This document shows, piece by piece, positions 43,226-54,400 of a stretch of DNA of 64,000 nt. Position 1 is the stretch's first letter. Each line of letters opens with the position of its first letter. The DNA comes from Fasciola hepatica. Lineage: Eukaryota; Platyhelminthes; Trematoda; Plagiorchiida; Fasciolidae. The position numbers and the translations under genes were made by a program. The stretch covers positions 2,853,001 to 2,917,000 of the forward strand of contig CANUEZ040000180.1 of the NCBI GenBank assembly GCA_948099385.1. The letters run 5' to 3'. The notes beneath the pieces were generated by a model. That model had not been told where the DNA came from, did no database searches, and saw nothing but the letters and a program-made list of their open reading frames with translations.

Positions 43226-44333
43226 TTACTGGGCCTCAGGGTTATCAGCTCCTCCGTCTTCGCTCTCGAGTAGGTTAATACTGCGTATGTCATGAATGAG
43301 CACTCCGTTAGCTGTCTTCACCTTCACCGTTCTTATCATTCCGTCAGTGTTTTTGATGGTTTCCGTAACTACTCCCAAAGACCAAGTGCTGAAATGTGCA
43401 CGTTCGTCGGCGGTCATAACCTCATCCCCAACTTTGAATGGTCTTGTTTTGGCCAGCCACTTCTGTCGAGTCTGCAAAGCCGGTAGGTACTCCCGCAGCC
43501 ATCGCCTCCAGAAGACCTTGGCCAGATAGTTCGCTTGCTTCCATCCGTGGAGGTAGCTCCCGCAAAGGTTTACTGGCCCTTGGAAACCCTCGTTCGACCT
43601 TCACGTCAATAAGTCGTTCGGGGTGAGCGCCAGGTAAGTGGGGTCGCCGTCCAATACTGGAACCAGGGGGCGGTTGTTCATGATTCTCTCCACCTCAGTC
43701 GTGACGTTGTTCAGCGTCTCGTCGTCGGGCAGCTGCTGCTCCATGATTGACAGCAATATCCGTCTGGCGGACAGGATAATGCGTTCCCATATGCCGCCTC
43801 GGTGACTGGCCTGTGGGGGGTTGAAATGCCATCGTATGCCGTAGGCCACGGTTCGATTCTGCAGTTCGTCCCTGTTTATGTTCTTGTGCCAACGCTGCAA
43901 TTCCCGTTGAGCGCCCACAAAGTTCGATCCATTATCTGAGTATATATCGGCCGGTACGCCTCTTCGGTTGATAAATCTCTGCGGGGCCCGTAGAAACGAA
44001 TCGGTCGTCATCGAATGTGCGACTTCTAGGTGTACCGCACGTGATTTCATGCACGTCATGATACATCCGTATCGCTTTTCTAATCTTTTCCCGCACTTGA
44101 TCCGCAAGGGCCCGAAATAGTCCAACCCGGTGTCACTGAACGGCCACCAGCCCGTAGTCACCCTGCATTCTGGTAGTGGGGCCATGAGTTGTTTGCCCGC
44201 CGTAGCATTGCGTCTCCTACATTGCACACACCGTCGGGTCACACGTTTTACAGTCTCTCATCCTCTCAACAACCAAAGACGCTTTCGGATGACGCTCGTC
44301 ACGTGACTTTCCCCGGCATGTCCCTCCAAGGCG
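43226..44333 (-). pseudogene. Element B integrase and C-terminal tail
   Basis: Integrase zinc-binding remnant (VEGHAGESH-type region near 44330, broken), then TRRCVQCRRRNATAG, catalytic core DYFGPLRIKCGKR (first Asp), YSDNGSNFVGAQ (second Asp) and GGIWERII (Glu), followed by NNRPLVPVLDGDPTYLAL. TGA codons at LRG* (about 44261) and LLT* (about 43601) are shared with A, A' and C. The tail 43226-43604 (VKVKTANGVLIHDI) is identical in translation to element A's. Confidence 0.88.
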
Positions 44334-47163
44334 TGGACGTGTTGAATCATTAGCCCTACTACAGGTTGTCTCGCAGCAGCAGTATAGGATACTTTGTGTC
44401 GAAGTTCAGGTGGGCGTTGGTCAGCCTACCATCCACCCGCAGCAGTCCGTTGATGAGTTTGGGGTTTAAACGCTTCAGCTCGCCTCTTGGAGATGGCATG
44501 TCTTCATTGGTCGGCCCCACTTCTTCCGCCCTCTTGAGTTCTCGGGCGAAAGCCTCGCGTTGTATCATTCTGAAAATATCGTACTCTGCCGCTTGTAGCT
44601 CATCGGGACCTATCGGGCCGACCGGTATCCGGCCTGAGGGCCGTAGCCCTTTCATGACTAGTAAATTTATCTTGAACCTGGTTAACCAAACTAGCGAACG
44701 AAGCGTCTTCATCCAGGAAGAAAACCTGACCAGTCGCGATAGAATGGACGACGCTTCGACGACGTTGGTTGCTATCACCACGCCTTTGATCTCCAGTTCC
44801 AATTCCGTAGGGGGTTTTAATTCGAACACGGGCCAGTCCGGTTTGGCAATTGCAGGAAATTTGGCCCTCTCGTCCACGTGTCCAGTTGCCTGAAGTTGTT
44901 CGCACCTCGGGAGCACAGGTCGGCCGGATTATCGCCAGACCTGACATGACTCCACTGGTGCATGGCTGATTCATCGTGGATAATCGTGAGCCGGTTAGCA
45001 ACGAAAGTACTAAACCGGCTCCGTACGTTACACGATCATGCACATGGCATGCTTCGGGCGCTTCCAAAATAAACCATTATTATTATTATTATTAATGTAG
45101 TAAAGTACTATCGTTGAATCCGTCCAGAAGCTCACCGACCAAATGTAGAGATCGAAACATCTCTTCACAGCTTGCACCACCCTGACTGCTAACACGGCTG
45201 CGCTGAGTTCAAGGCGTGGGATTGAGACCGACTTCAGTGGAGCAACGCGGGCTTTGGCGAACAGGATCCTCGTGGTATATTGTCCATCTCCTGCGCACCA
45301 TTTTCCGTACACCACAGCTCCACTACCGACTTCGGATGCATCGGAAAAAGCATGTAGTTCTCCAGTCCGTGTCGTATGGCCAGGGGTCAAACATCGTGGG
45401 ATTCTTATGTCCCCTAGTTTCTTCAAGGTGTTTAGAAATTCTTCCCAGTCCAACCGGTACCCTCGGTCCAGTGACTGATCCCAATCAACTTTCTTACGAC
45501 ACAGCCGCTGCAGCAAGATCTTTCCGGGTAGCAGCCATGGTGAGACGAAACCGAGCGGGTCGAACAAACTCGAGACGGCAGATAGTATGCCACGACGGGT
45601 TATTGGCAGCTCGGGAACGTTCAGTTCGAAAACAAAATCGTCCGTTTCCGCGTCCCATTTTATCCCTAAAGTGCGCTGGATAGGAAGTGGAGAGCCGTCC
45701 AAATCTCTTACCCTTTCGGCCTTTTCGTGATACGGGATGACCTTCAGCACTTCCGAAGCGTTCGACATCCATTTAGTTAGATGGAAGCCGCCCTCTTCCA
45801 GCAATCTCGTCAGACCCCTGAACTGCTCTAGAGCTGATTCCACATCATCGAATGACCCAAGGTAGTCGTCGGCGTAGAAGCTCCTGCTGACGCTTTCTAC
45901 CACCGTCCGATGTACCAGATCGCCATGTTTGTTCGCTGATTCTCGGAGGGCGTAGTTGGCACAAAATGGTGACGATATGACTCCGAAGGGGTGGACGGTC
46001 ATCCTATAATTCACCACTGCTTTGTCCCGGTCGCTCCCTTCCCACCACAGGAAACGCAAAGCATCTCGTTCTCCTACCGGAATCTTCACCTGATGGAACA
46101 TTTCCCTAATGTCAGCAGACAAAGCCACTTTACCCACTCTGAAACGGCACAGAACATCGATCAGTGGTGTGGTCCAGTCAGGCCCCTGTAGTAGGCGATC
46201 GCTTAACGACTTGCCCTGAAACTTGGCCGCACAGTCGAAAACCACGCGCAGTTTATTGGGTTTCTTGGGGTTGATAACCGGATGGTGAGGCAGATACCAG
46301 ATACCCCTTTTGCTGTCGGTGTTAACAGGCACCTTTTCAACGTAACCGAGGGCCTCGTTTCGCTTCATCAAATCCGCGTATCGTTCCCACAGATTCTGGT
46401 CTCGAATGAAGCGTTCTTTTAGTCGTAGTAATCGTTGGAGAACATAATTTCTGTTGTCAGTCCACGGGTCGACCGGTGTGCGCCATGGGAGGGGAACCTC
46501 GAACTGTTTTTTGAGGCCTCTAGAGCCTTGCCGCACCGTTTGTAGAGCGAAGTGATCCTCTTGAGACAACGTCGGTCTTTCGTCTCCAATGTCATGAAAC
46601 TCCTTTTCATACAGCCGCTGCAGATGATACTCTATGCGGTCCGTTTCGGCGGATAAGTAATTCACGGAACCACGTACCCCTAATGGACCGTATAACATCC
46701 ATCCCAGAGCTGTGCGTACGGCATAAGGTGCCTGGCGGTCGCCCACTCTTTGGTCAAGCACCCAATGCGCCTCTGGCACGTCGCATCCGATGGGGAGATC
46801 CACCTCATCATCTTCCCAGTCTACAACGGTTATATCCTGCAGGTGGGGCCATCGAGTCAAGATTGCGTTCACCGACCTTGGTGCTCGCATGGGGAGATCC
46901 GCTAATGTGAATGCCTCCGTTGGTTCAATTTCCTCGTTAGTGTCTAGAGAGATGAGTTACAGCCTTAATCTACCGGCAGTCATTACCTGTGTTCCGCCCA
47001 CCGTGCTCACTGCTAACGACGTCGCACCTTTAGCCAGTTGGTGTTTGTCGGCAAACCGCTCTTTCACTAAGGTGGTGTCGGATCCACTATCAACGAAAGC
47101 CAACGCCTTGACTATCCCAGTCGGAGTCACTACTCCCACGGCCACTACGCCTAAACGTACCGG
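44334..47163 (-). pseudogene. Element B protease, reverse transcriptase and RNase H
   Basis: Protease VDSGSDTTLV (intact DSG) near 47095; a TAA at 46957-46959 then splits the frame. The 45028-46890 piece carries KLRVVFDCAAKFQGKSLSD, SADIREMFHQVKIPVGERD, MTVHPFGVISSPFCANYAL and FYADDYLGSFDD (intact palm aspartates), then RNase H LHAFSDASEVGSGAVVYG, SIPRLELSAAVL and WTDSTIVLYYI. There the 64 bp LINE-tail insertion adds NNNNN and shifts the frame. The remainder (NPADLCSRG) follows in another frame, and a second frameshift lies near 44837. Reverse transcriptase residues look intact, but the polyprotein is not continuous. Confidence 0.88.
45030..45093 (+). repeat. LINE/SINE type T tail inserted in element B RNase H
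   Basis: 64 bp absent from element A at the same site: GATCATGCACATGGCATGC, a CGGGCGCTTCCAAAATAAACC block and (ATT)n. Opposite in orientation to the host ORF. Also present at the equivalent place in element C (56471-56534). The net gain of 61 bp relative to A causes a frameshift. Confidence 0.85.
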
Positions 47164-48483
47164 TTTACTGGCAGATTGTGAAGTTGAACAAATCACGCTG
47201 GGCTTGGCTCTCGCCTCGGATATGGTTACTCTCGCCTGATGCAGCAGCCGATGGTGTCTGCCCGTGCAGCCCTCGTAACCACATCGATTCCTTGTTCTAC
47301 AGGCTGCTGCCCGGTGCGTGGTGTTGAGACAGATGAAACATGCTCCTGCCATCCTCGCCATTCCCCACCGTTCGTCTATTGTGGCGTTGCCGAACTTGGG
47401 GCATTCTGGTAGGCCATGGCTAGTACCACAGGACCTGCAATTTGGTTTCGCCGTAGCATCTCGTGAAATGACGTGTGTGTTGGTCCAAGGCTGGTACTTC
47501 GTATGTTCCCGTACAGGGGTTTGGACTTGGCTAGTACCGGGCTTGTTTGCTCGGTTGCTGTCCCGGACGAGTCGGCCGAATCTGCTGTCAGCTATCTTCG
47601 TTTGCCTGTCTAAGTATTCAGTCAGGTCTTTGAGGTTGGCTTCTCTGTCGCTTCGGCTTATCCGTTCAGCTTCTTCCGCCCACCGACCCTGTAGTTCGGG
47701 AGAGAGGTGACGGACTATGCCTTCCAAAGTGTGCATGGCGTCTAGGTCAGCCCTGTAACCTAAATGGTCGAGGGCTATTGAGCAGTTCTGCATCTTGATC
47801 ACCAGGTCGGCCATGGTGTAGACGTCGCCCTTGGTTCTCTTTGCCTCTGCCATCACGCCCTCTATTAGGTTACGGGCTACTTTGAAAGGTTGGCCAAACA
47901 AGTCCCTCAGAATCTTTCTTGCCCTTGTGTAGCCTTGTTCTGGATCGAGCATGGTGCACCCGTCGATAGCTTCTCGCGCTCGGCCTCGGCAGTAATGAGT
48001 AAGGTAAAGAAGCCTTTGCCCAGGGTCGGTTACCTTGTTTTCAACAAACGTCTAGAACTGTTTGAAAAACTTGCAGCATTGCTCAGCTCGCCCGTCGAAA
48101 ACCGTCAACTCCAATCTAGGCAGATCGATCGATGGTGGTTTGTAGTCGGCGACCCGCGTGGGGTTCCCTACCTTATTGCACTCTAACCTATCGGAAGTGT
48201 CGAAGTCACTGGTCTCATGCTCTCGCTGTTTCTGTGTACACTTCTCTGCTTCATGCGCCTGTAGTCTAGCCGAAAGTAACTGTTGCTCTAGTTCTAGTAT
48301 TCTCAGCTTATATAAATCGACATCCTTACGATCAATATTGCTTTCAATAAAGCATGAGCTAGCACTGACAGGACTAGGCGATCTAGCATTAACTAAAGAA
48401 TCATATGTACCCAAAACCTCCCCAGAGACTTGCCGTATTACTTCCTGTCCGGATTCGACTGCTTTTGATCCTTTTCTTGGCAT
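47164..48483 (-). pseudogene. Element B gag
   Basis: ATG at 48481-48483, just inside LTR-e. N-terminus basic (MPRKGSKAVESG), then a probable coiled coil (LYKLRILELEQQLLSARLQAHEAEK) and a BEL-type Gag core beginning LPRLELTVFDGRAEQCCKFF. A TAG at about 48052 interrupts the core before TFVENKVTDPGQRLLYLTHY. The frame continues through LDPEQGYTRARKIL to a Cys/His cluster (RSCGTSHGLPECPKF, GACFICLNTTHRAAACR, GYEGCTGRHHRLLH). Same stop as in element C. Confidence 0.87.
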
Positions 48484-48525
48484 TTTGCGTGATTTTTCCT
48501 CGTTCCAAATAGATCTATTGAGTAT

Positions 48526-48903
48526 TGTTACGAACGTTTGAGCAATGCGTAGCCAAATTCGCAACGGATCCCGAAATCAGAAGACGATTATCCGTGATAT
48601 TCTACAATACTAGATTATTAAGATAAACAATGACATAAACAATATACAAACCTCAATAATACGATCACAAGGACTCAACAACGAGAAACCGAATAGCAGC
48701 GTGTGAGCAGACAGCACGTGCGTCACGCAGGTCCTGAACAAGGATGTGCAAAAGTAGCACTCTGGGCGCGAACAAACAACAATTGGTCCAGAAAAACAGC
48801 CAGTTCGTAAAGACAAGTCAATAGTGTATGGAAATGAGTGATGTTAGGAAAAACACTGAATCGCGAGGGAAAAAAGGGGTATTTTCCACGACCGGCTGTT
48901 ACA
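48526..48903 (-). repeat. BEL/Pao LTR-e, 5' LTR of element B
   Basis: 378 bp, TGTTACGAACG ... GGCTGTTACA on the plus strand. Closest to LTR-f of element C. Confidence 0.9.
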
Positions 48904-50933
48904 GTCAGATCCTCCGCTATGGCCAGCGCACATCGGGCGTGCAGGCCGTCTGCAACCGTGTGCGATCGCAATTAGACTGGTGGATCTCACCTCCTGTGTT
49001 CACTTCACGAAGTGTTTTTCAGGTTGGGTGCCCAGCGCACGTCCAGTCCCACCCACTAGCACTGGTTGCGGATCGCACGCTCAAACCTTCCTAGAACTAC
49101 GGCATCCAGTACCGTCGGTTGAAAATTGCATGCTTCTCATCCTTTTTCCGCCACGGTTTGTTCACCTTTAGTTCTTATCATCTGCTACCACTTTCCATTC
49201 TTGTCGCCCTACCACGGTATGCAAACCTACCCATTCTGTCCTTCCTCCTATCTCCTCTCTCTACATCACCTTTCACTGCATTGGGTCACTATCGTCCTAA
49301 CCACGCTTCTCTGCCGACGCTCGCCAATATCTCTTTTTCCACCTGCAGTCATTGCTGGCTTCTATTCTCTAATGCACTTGGTATTACCCTCTGCTGGGAT
49401 TGCACATTGATAGCATTCATATACCTGTATTTTTATTAAATCCCTCCTTGTTCTCCCCCCTCACGCCCAATGCCATCATGCACCAATCACACCCGCACCC
49501 ATGACCAATCCTCATGTTAGAACTCGCCGCCCCAAACTTGGCATGTTTCGCGGCCGCATTTATTATCTAATCACCACCACCATATTTACCTTTCATGGCT
49601 CCGCAATTCCTCTGTGGTTTGTTCCATTAGGCAGTGTCTTGATTGGCACCCACTTGTTCAATTGCCTGCCAGCACACAGCTCTCCAGCTCCACTTCCCCA
49701 ACTCCCTTGCGCATTCATTTTTGGGGGCCTCTTTGTTCTATTACTGGTTCGCTTACCTTGGGGCGTCCTGCCTTCTTCTCCACCTCCTCCGTGCTTCATT
49801 TGCAGCAAAATGATCTGGTTTGTCATGTTTTATCTGTCTCTTTGATCATTGTTTTCATCCCTTGATCCGTTTATTGTTCGCTACAGGCATTTTTCTGTGC
49901 CTTCCAGTGTGGTCCGCCTTTCCATGTTCCACCGATTGTAATGACAACGTTGAGTCATGATGTCCTTTTACAGTTCCAAATCGTTTGATCTCTCACTACC
50001 CGATTCCTCCCGTCCGTCACCACATATCGTACCTGCACTGATCAAATAATTTGACCCATTCTTACCCGTCCTCTTCGATCCTATCCTTCATCTTCACTCT
50101 TCCGTGAACTGCTCCTCACAGCCTTCATCACTTCTGTGCTTCCGCATTCTATTTTTCTCTCCCTTGGGCTGCCATGTGAACCTGTCATGAAGATAATCCA
50201 CCACGATATTCCAAAGTTCATTTTACAACCATTTAGTTTAACATTACCTAACGCTCCAAATGACTGATAATCTCTTTCTAGGACCCCATTGTTATTGCTC
50301 CTGCTCCTCTTATATGCGTACATATATATTTGTAATATATATGTGCTTGCCTATACATGTGTATGTGTATTCGCTTTGCATCTTGCCGTTCCTCATCGGC
50401 CATTTCTCTTGCTATCATCCCACCGACCGTCATGATAAGCATCCATCAATTCAACATCCGCGCCTCACATCTGCCATATCCAAACCTTTGGATTAATTTT
50501 TGTCATCTGATCCACCCTCTATGCCCTGCATTGCTCGCTCCCTTTTTACGATGAGTTTTGTGCCCTGTCTGCTGACTATCCACTGCAGAGTACCAATGCT
50601 TCTTTGTTATCTAATCCATTGCAGTGCATCCCACTTCTATCTCTATCGTCCCCCGCTACTGCAGTTTCTTATACTGAATTCTAGCCTTTTTCATATATAT
50701 CAGTCGGCCTTTAGATGTGTCCTCCCGGACCAGTCATAGTCCCCATCTGACCTTGACTTTCAAACTCACCGGGGGTCCCTTTAAATCCGCCCTTGAGTCC
50801 ATTTAAAATCCCCACAATCTCTATGGTGTGCATACATTTATGCTGTTTTCATCGCACTTCATTCCCCTTCTGAGCAAGTTTCCACATTTTCATGAATTTT
50901 ATCCGTTCATTCCATCAAATGTATCAACAGGAT
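48904..50933 (+). other. Spacer between elements B and C: CT-rich, no confirmed gene
   Basis: Starts with the GTCAG duplication. From about 49130 the plus strand is strongly C/T-rich and carries open frames of 65-114 codons (for example 49501-49845) with low-complexity, hydrophobic translations that match no family. Probably the 3' non-coding region of a CR1-like LINE ending in the tail at 50934-51000. Confidence 0.4.
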
Positions 50934-51000
50934 ATGCACATGGCATGCTTAGGGCGTCTCCGAAATAAACCAGTATTATTATTTTTATTATTAATAATAT
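50934..51000 (+). repeat. LINE 3' tail, type T
   Basis: Reads ATGCACATGGCATGCTTAGG, then a GTCTCCGAAATAAACC block and ATT-rich repeats. Same end as at 26341-26410 and in the 64 bp insertions in B and C. Confidence 0.65.
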
Positions 51001-51652
51001 TAAATTGGAGGACTGATTAGCCCTAACCTACCTAGACCCTCAAGTCAGTGCATAAGTGGATCGCTATGGGCTCCATCTGTCGTTGGTCAGTCTCAGACAC
51101 TTGCGTGTATTCTTGAGGTTATGCTCCATACCTCAATTTCATAGCCTTTGTTCTGAGGGTGATACGGCATTGTCCGTATAAGATAAAGGACTTCGATGTG
51201 ATCGGAATTTGTAGACAGATTGTGGAATGTGGAGGGAAAGGCTTCCCGGACAAGAGTGAAGTACGTGGCAAAATGGAGACTGAGAATTCTTGATGAAATA
51301 TTGAGAAGGCTACAGGGTGCTCGAACGTCATGGGCTCAAAGTGTGATGTTATCACATTAGAAGTACGTTTGACTCACAACTTATATCCACTTGAGCACAG
51401 GTTGAATGATAATACAAGCAGGAGGTCACGGAAAAAGAGATATCTCTACAAACGGTCAACAAGTGCCTGTTCAAGAGTTTCCGCTACTTCACAAAACAAT
51501 GTCGTGTCGTGTGATGAACTAGGGTTTAGACAACTAACTCAATTGTAAGTGTTGAACATTGTATGAAATTAGACACGAATATGCTTCAAAGACGGTGTGA
51601 AGAGTTGGGACCTACGGGAAAATGCATGAGTAATAAATAAATAAATTCGGCT
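51001..51652. other. Unassigned, 3' side of element F
   Basis: Short frames only. By position it could hold the 3' non-coding region of the old BEL/Pao element F, but no LTR was recognised. Confidence 0.3.
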
Positions 51653-52661
51653 TCAGTTGGTATCAACAAACTTGGTTTTAGCTTGGTCTGTAGCGTCCAA
51701 TTCGCCCTCGCCAATGTCACCTTCAAGCAAACATATCTTACGGATACATCGCAATACCTCTCCTCTGTTCGGTCGCACCACCATCGCGTGCACGAAGCCA
51801 TCGATTTCTGTATGACAATCCTTGATCACTTTAACCGGCCAATTGTCTTTATGTAAGTGGCTCTCCACGAGGATGACCACATCAATACGTCTGAACGACC
51901 TTTGTTTGGAGATCCACTTTTGCCGGAGCTGCAGGGTTGGTAATTACTCCCTCGTCCTACATTTCCAGAAAGCCTGCGCCAGGTGGTTAACTTGTTTCCA
52001 TCCTATGACATGCGTGCCACGTAGGGTTTTTGGTGTGATTGCTCCTACGTTTGACCGCAGTAAAAACAGGTCGTTGGGAGTGAGAGCCGGTTCGCATTTC
52101 GGGTCTGGGACGATCGGCACCAGGGGTCTGTTGTTCAATATGCGTCCTACTCCTGTTAGTTAAGTAGTCAGCGTCTCGTCCTCGAGGTTTTGTTGTGATG
52201 CCAGGGCCGTGAGTATTTTCCTAGTCGACCATATCAGCCTTTCCCAAACGCCGTCGCGATGACTGGCATAAGGCGGGTCGAAGTGCCATTTTATCCCCTT
52301 TGCTACAGTCTTGTTTCGTGCTTCGGCGCGGTGCAGGTGGTTCCACCATTCCTCTAACTTCTTATGGGCTCCAACGAAGTTCGAGCCATTGTCTGAGTGT
52401 ACGTTCTTGGGGAGGCCCGGACTCGCGATGAACCTTTGAACAGCCACTAGAAATGAATCGGTGGTCATATTATGCACTACTTCGTGATGGACTACTGTAC
52501 ACTGTAAACGTAATCGGGGAACCATACTTCTTTTGGGTGCGCCTTTGCTGTCGTACAAGTAACGGGCCAAAGTAGTCGACGCCAATTTACACGAATAATC
52601 ATCCCGGTTGGGATCTAACGGCTGGAAGGGGGCCATCATTTGTTGGCCTGCTACAGCCCCC
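51653..52661 (-). pseudogene. BEL/Pao element F, integrase part (downstream of element C)
   Basis: Third, diverged BEL/Pao family. The minus strand reads VAGQQMMAPFQPL, then HNMTTDSFLVAVQRF, VHSDNGSNFVGAHKKL (catalytic Asp), WHFDPPYASHRDGVWERLI (catalytic Glu), a stop at 52160-52162, NNRPLVPIVPDPKCEPALTP and a C-terminal tail ending LEGDIGEGELDATDQA with a stop at 51653-51655. The first catalytic Asp region is degraded. The frame continues across element C into 59417-60280 once C and one CCCCC are discounted, so C interrupts this gene. Confidence 0.85.
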
Positions 52662-53038
52662 TGTAACAGCCGGTCGTGGAAAATCCCCCTTTTTCCCTCG
52701 CGATTCAGTGTTTTTCCCAACATCACTCATTTCCATACACTATTGACTTGTCTTTACGAACTGGCTGTTTTTCTGGACCAATTGTTGTTTGTTCGCGCCC
52801 AGAGTGCTACTTTTGCACATCCTTGTTCAGGACCTGCGTGACGCACGTGCTGTCTGCTCACACGCTGCTATTCGGTTTCTCGTTGTTGAGTCCTTGTGAT
52901 CGTATTATTGAGGTTTGTATATTGTTTATGTCATTGTTTATCTTAATAATCTAGTATTGTAGAATATCACGGATAATCGTCTTCTGATTTCGGGATCCGT
53001 TGCGAATTTGGCTACGCATTGCTCAAACGTTCGTAACA
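52662..53038 (+). repeat. BEL/Pao LTR-f, 5' LTR of element C
   Basis: 377 bp, TGTAACAGCC ... GTTCGTAACA. Followed by a leader of about 42 bp before the gag ATG; a tRNA match for a primer-binding site was not assigned. Confidence 0.9.
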
Positions 53039-53080
53039 ATACTCAATAGATCTATTTGGAACGAGGAAAAATCACGCAAA

Positions 53081-54400
53081 ATGCCAAGAAAAGGATCAAA
53101 AGCAGTCGAATCCGGACAGGAAGTAATACGGCAAGTCTCTGGGGAGGTTTTGGGTACATATGATTCTTTAGTTAATGCTAGATCGCCTAGTCCTGTCAGT
53201 GCTAGCTCATGCTTTATTGAAAGCAATATTGATCGTAAGGATGTCGATTTATATAAGCTGAGAATACTAGAACTAGAGCAACAGTTACTTTCGGCTAGAC
53301 TACAGGCGCATGAAGCAGAGAAGTGTACACAGAAACAGCGAGAGCATGAGACCAGTGACTTCGACACTTCCGATAGGTTAGAGTGCAATAAGGTAGGGAA
53401 CCCCACGCGGGTCGCCGACTACAAACCACCATCGATCGATCTGCCTAGATTGGAGTTGACGGTTTTCGACGGGCGAGCTGAGCAATGCTGCAAGTTTTTC
53501 AAACAGTTCTAGACGTTTGTTGAAAACAAGGTAACCGACCCTGGGCAAAGGCTTCTTTACCTTACTCATTACTGCCGAGGCCGAGCGCGAGAAGCTATCG
53601 ACGGGTGCACCATGCTCGATCCAGAACAAGGCTACACAAGGGCAAGAAAGATTCTGAGGGACTTGTTTGGCCAACCTTTCAAAGTAGCCCGTAACCTAAT
53701 AGAGGGCGTGATGGCAGAGGCAAAGAGAACCAAGGGCGACGTCTACACCATGGCCGACCTGGTGATCAAGATGCAGAACTGCTCAATAGCCCTCGACCAT
53801 TTAGGTTACAGGGCTGACCTAGACGCCATGCACACTTTGGAAGGCATAGTCCGTCACCTCTCTCCCGAACTACAGGGTCGGTGGGCGGAAGAAGCTGAAC
53901 GGATAAGCCGAAGCGACAGAGAAGCCAACCTCAAAGACCTGACTGAATACTTAGACAGGCAAACGAAGATAGCTGACAGCAGATTCGGCCGACTCGTCCG
54001 GGACAGCAACCGAGCAAACAAGCCCGGTACTAGCCAAGTCCAAACCCCTGTACGGGAACATACGAAGTACCAGCCTTGGACCAACACACACGTCATTTCA
54101 CGAGATGCTACGGCGAAACCAAATTGCAGGTCCTGTGGTACTAGCCATGGCCTACCAGAATGCCCCAAGTTCGGCAACGCCACAATAGACGAACGGTGGG
54201 GAATGGCGAGGATGGCAGGAGCATGTTTCATCTGTCTCAACACCACGCACCGGGCAGCAGCCTGTAGAACAAGGAATCGATGTGGTTACGAGGGCTGCAC
54301 GGGCAGACACCATCGGCTGCTGCATCAGGCGAGAGTAACCATATCCGAGGCGAGAGCCAAGCCCAGCGTGATTTGTTCAACTTCACAATCTGCCAGTAAA
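53081..54400 (+). pseudogene. Element C gag
   Basis: ATG at 53081-53083; a longer frame start at 53000 lies inside the LTR and uses TTG, so I reject it. Basic N-terminus, coiled-coil segment, BEL Gag core (FDGRAEQCCKFFKQF, then TAG at 53510-53512, then TFVENKV and RLLYLTHYCRGRAREAIDGC), and the C-terminal Cys/His cluster from about 54118. The frame runs on into protease without a separate start, as in BEL/Pao polyproteins. Translation agrees with element B's gag. Confidence 0.88.

Larger units (their letters stand above)
42158..48903 (-). mobile_element. BEL/Pao element B, complete but defective
   Basis: 6,746 bp from 5' LTR-e (48526-48903) to 3' LTR-d (42158-42535), flanked by the 5 bp duplication GTCAG at 42153-42157 and 48904-48908. 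Order gag, protease, reverse transcriptase, RNase H, integrase, LTR is the BEL/Pao order. Gag and pol share one frame broken by a TAG and a TAA, by a 64 bp LINE-tail insertion and by frameshifts. The two LTRs are of different types: LTR-e matches C's LTR-f closely, LTR-d is nearer the palindrome LTRs. Sequence from about 44065 upstream matches C, from about 43640 downstream matches A/A'. Confidence 0.9.

Noticed and set aside
49119..50739. Several CT-rich ORFs of 65-114 codons on the plus strand between elements B and C
   Set aside because: Low-complexity hydrophobic translations with no domain; the region ends in a LINE-type tail and is better explained as LINE 3' non-coding DNA.
53000..53080. 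Upstream start of Gag in element C at 53000
   Set aside because: Uses TTG and lies inside the LTR; ATG at 53081 gives a normal leader and basic N-terminus.
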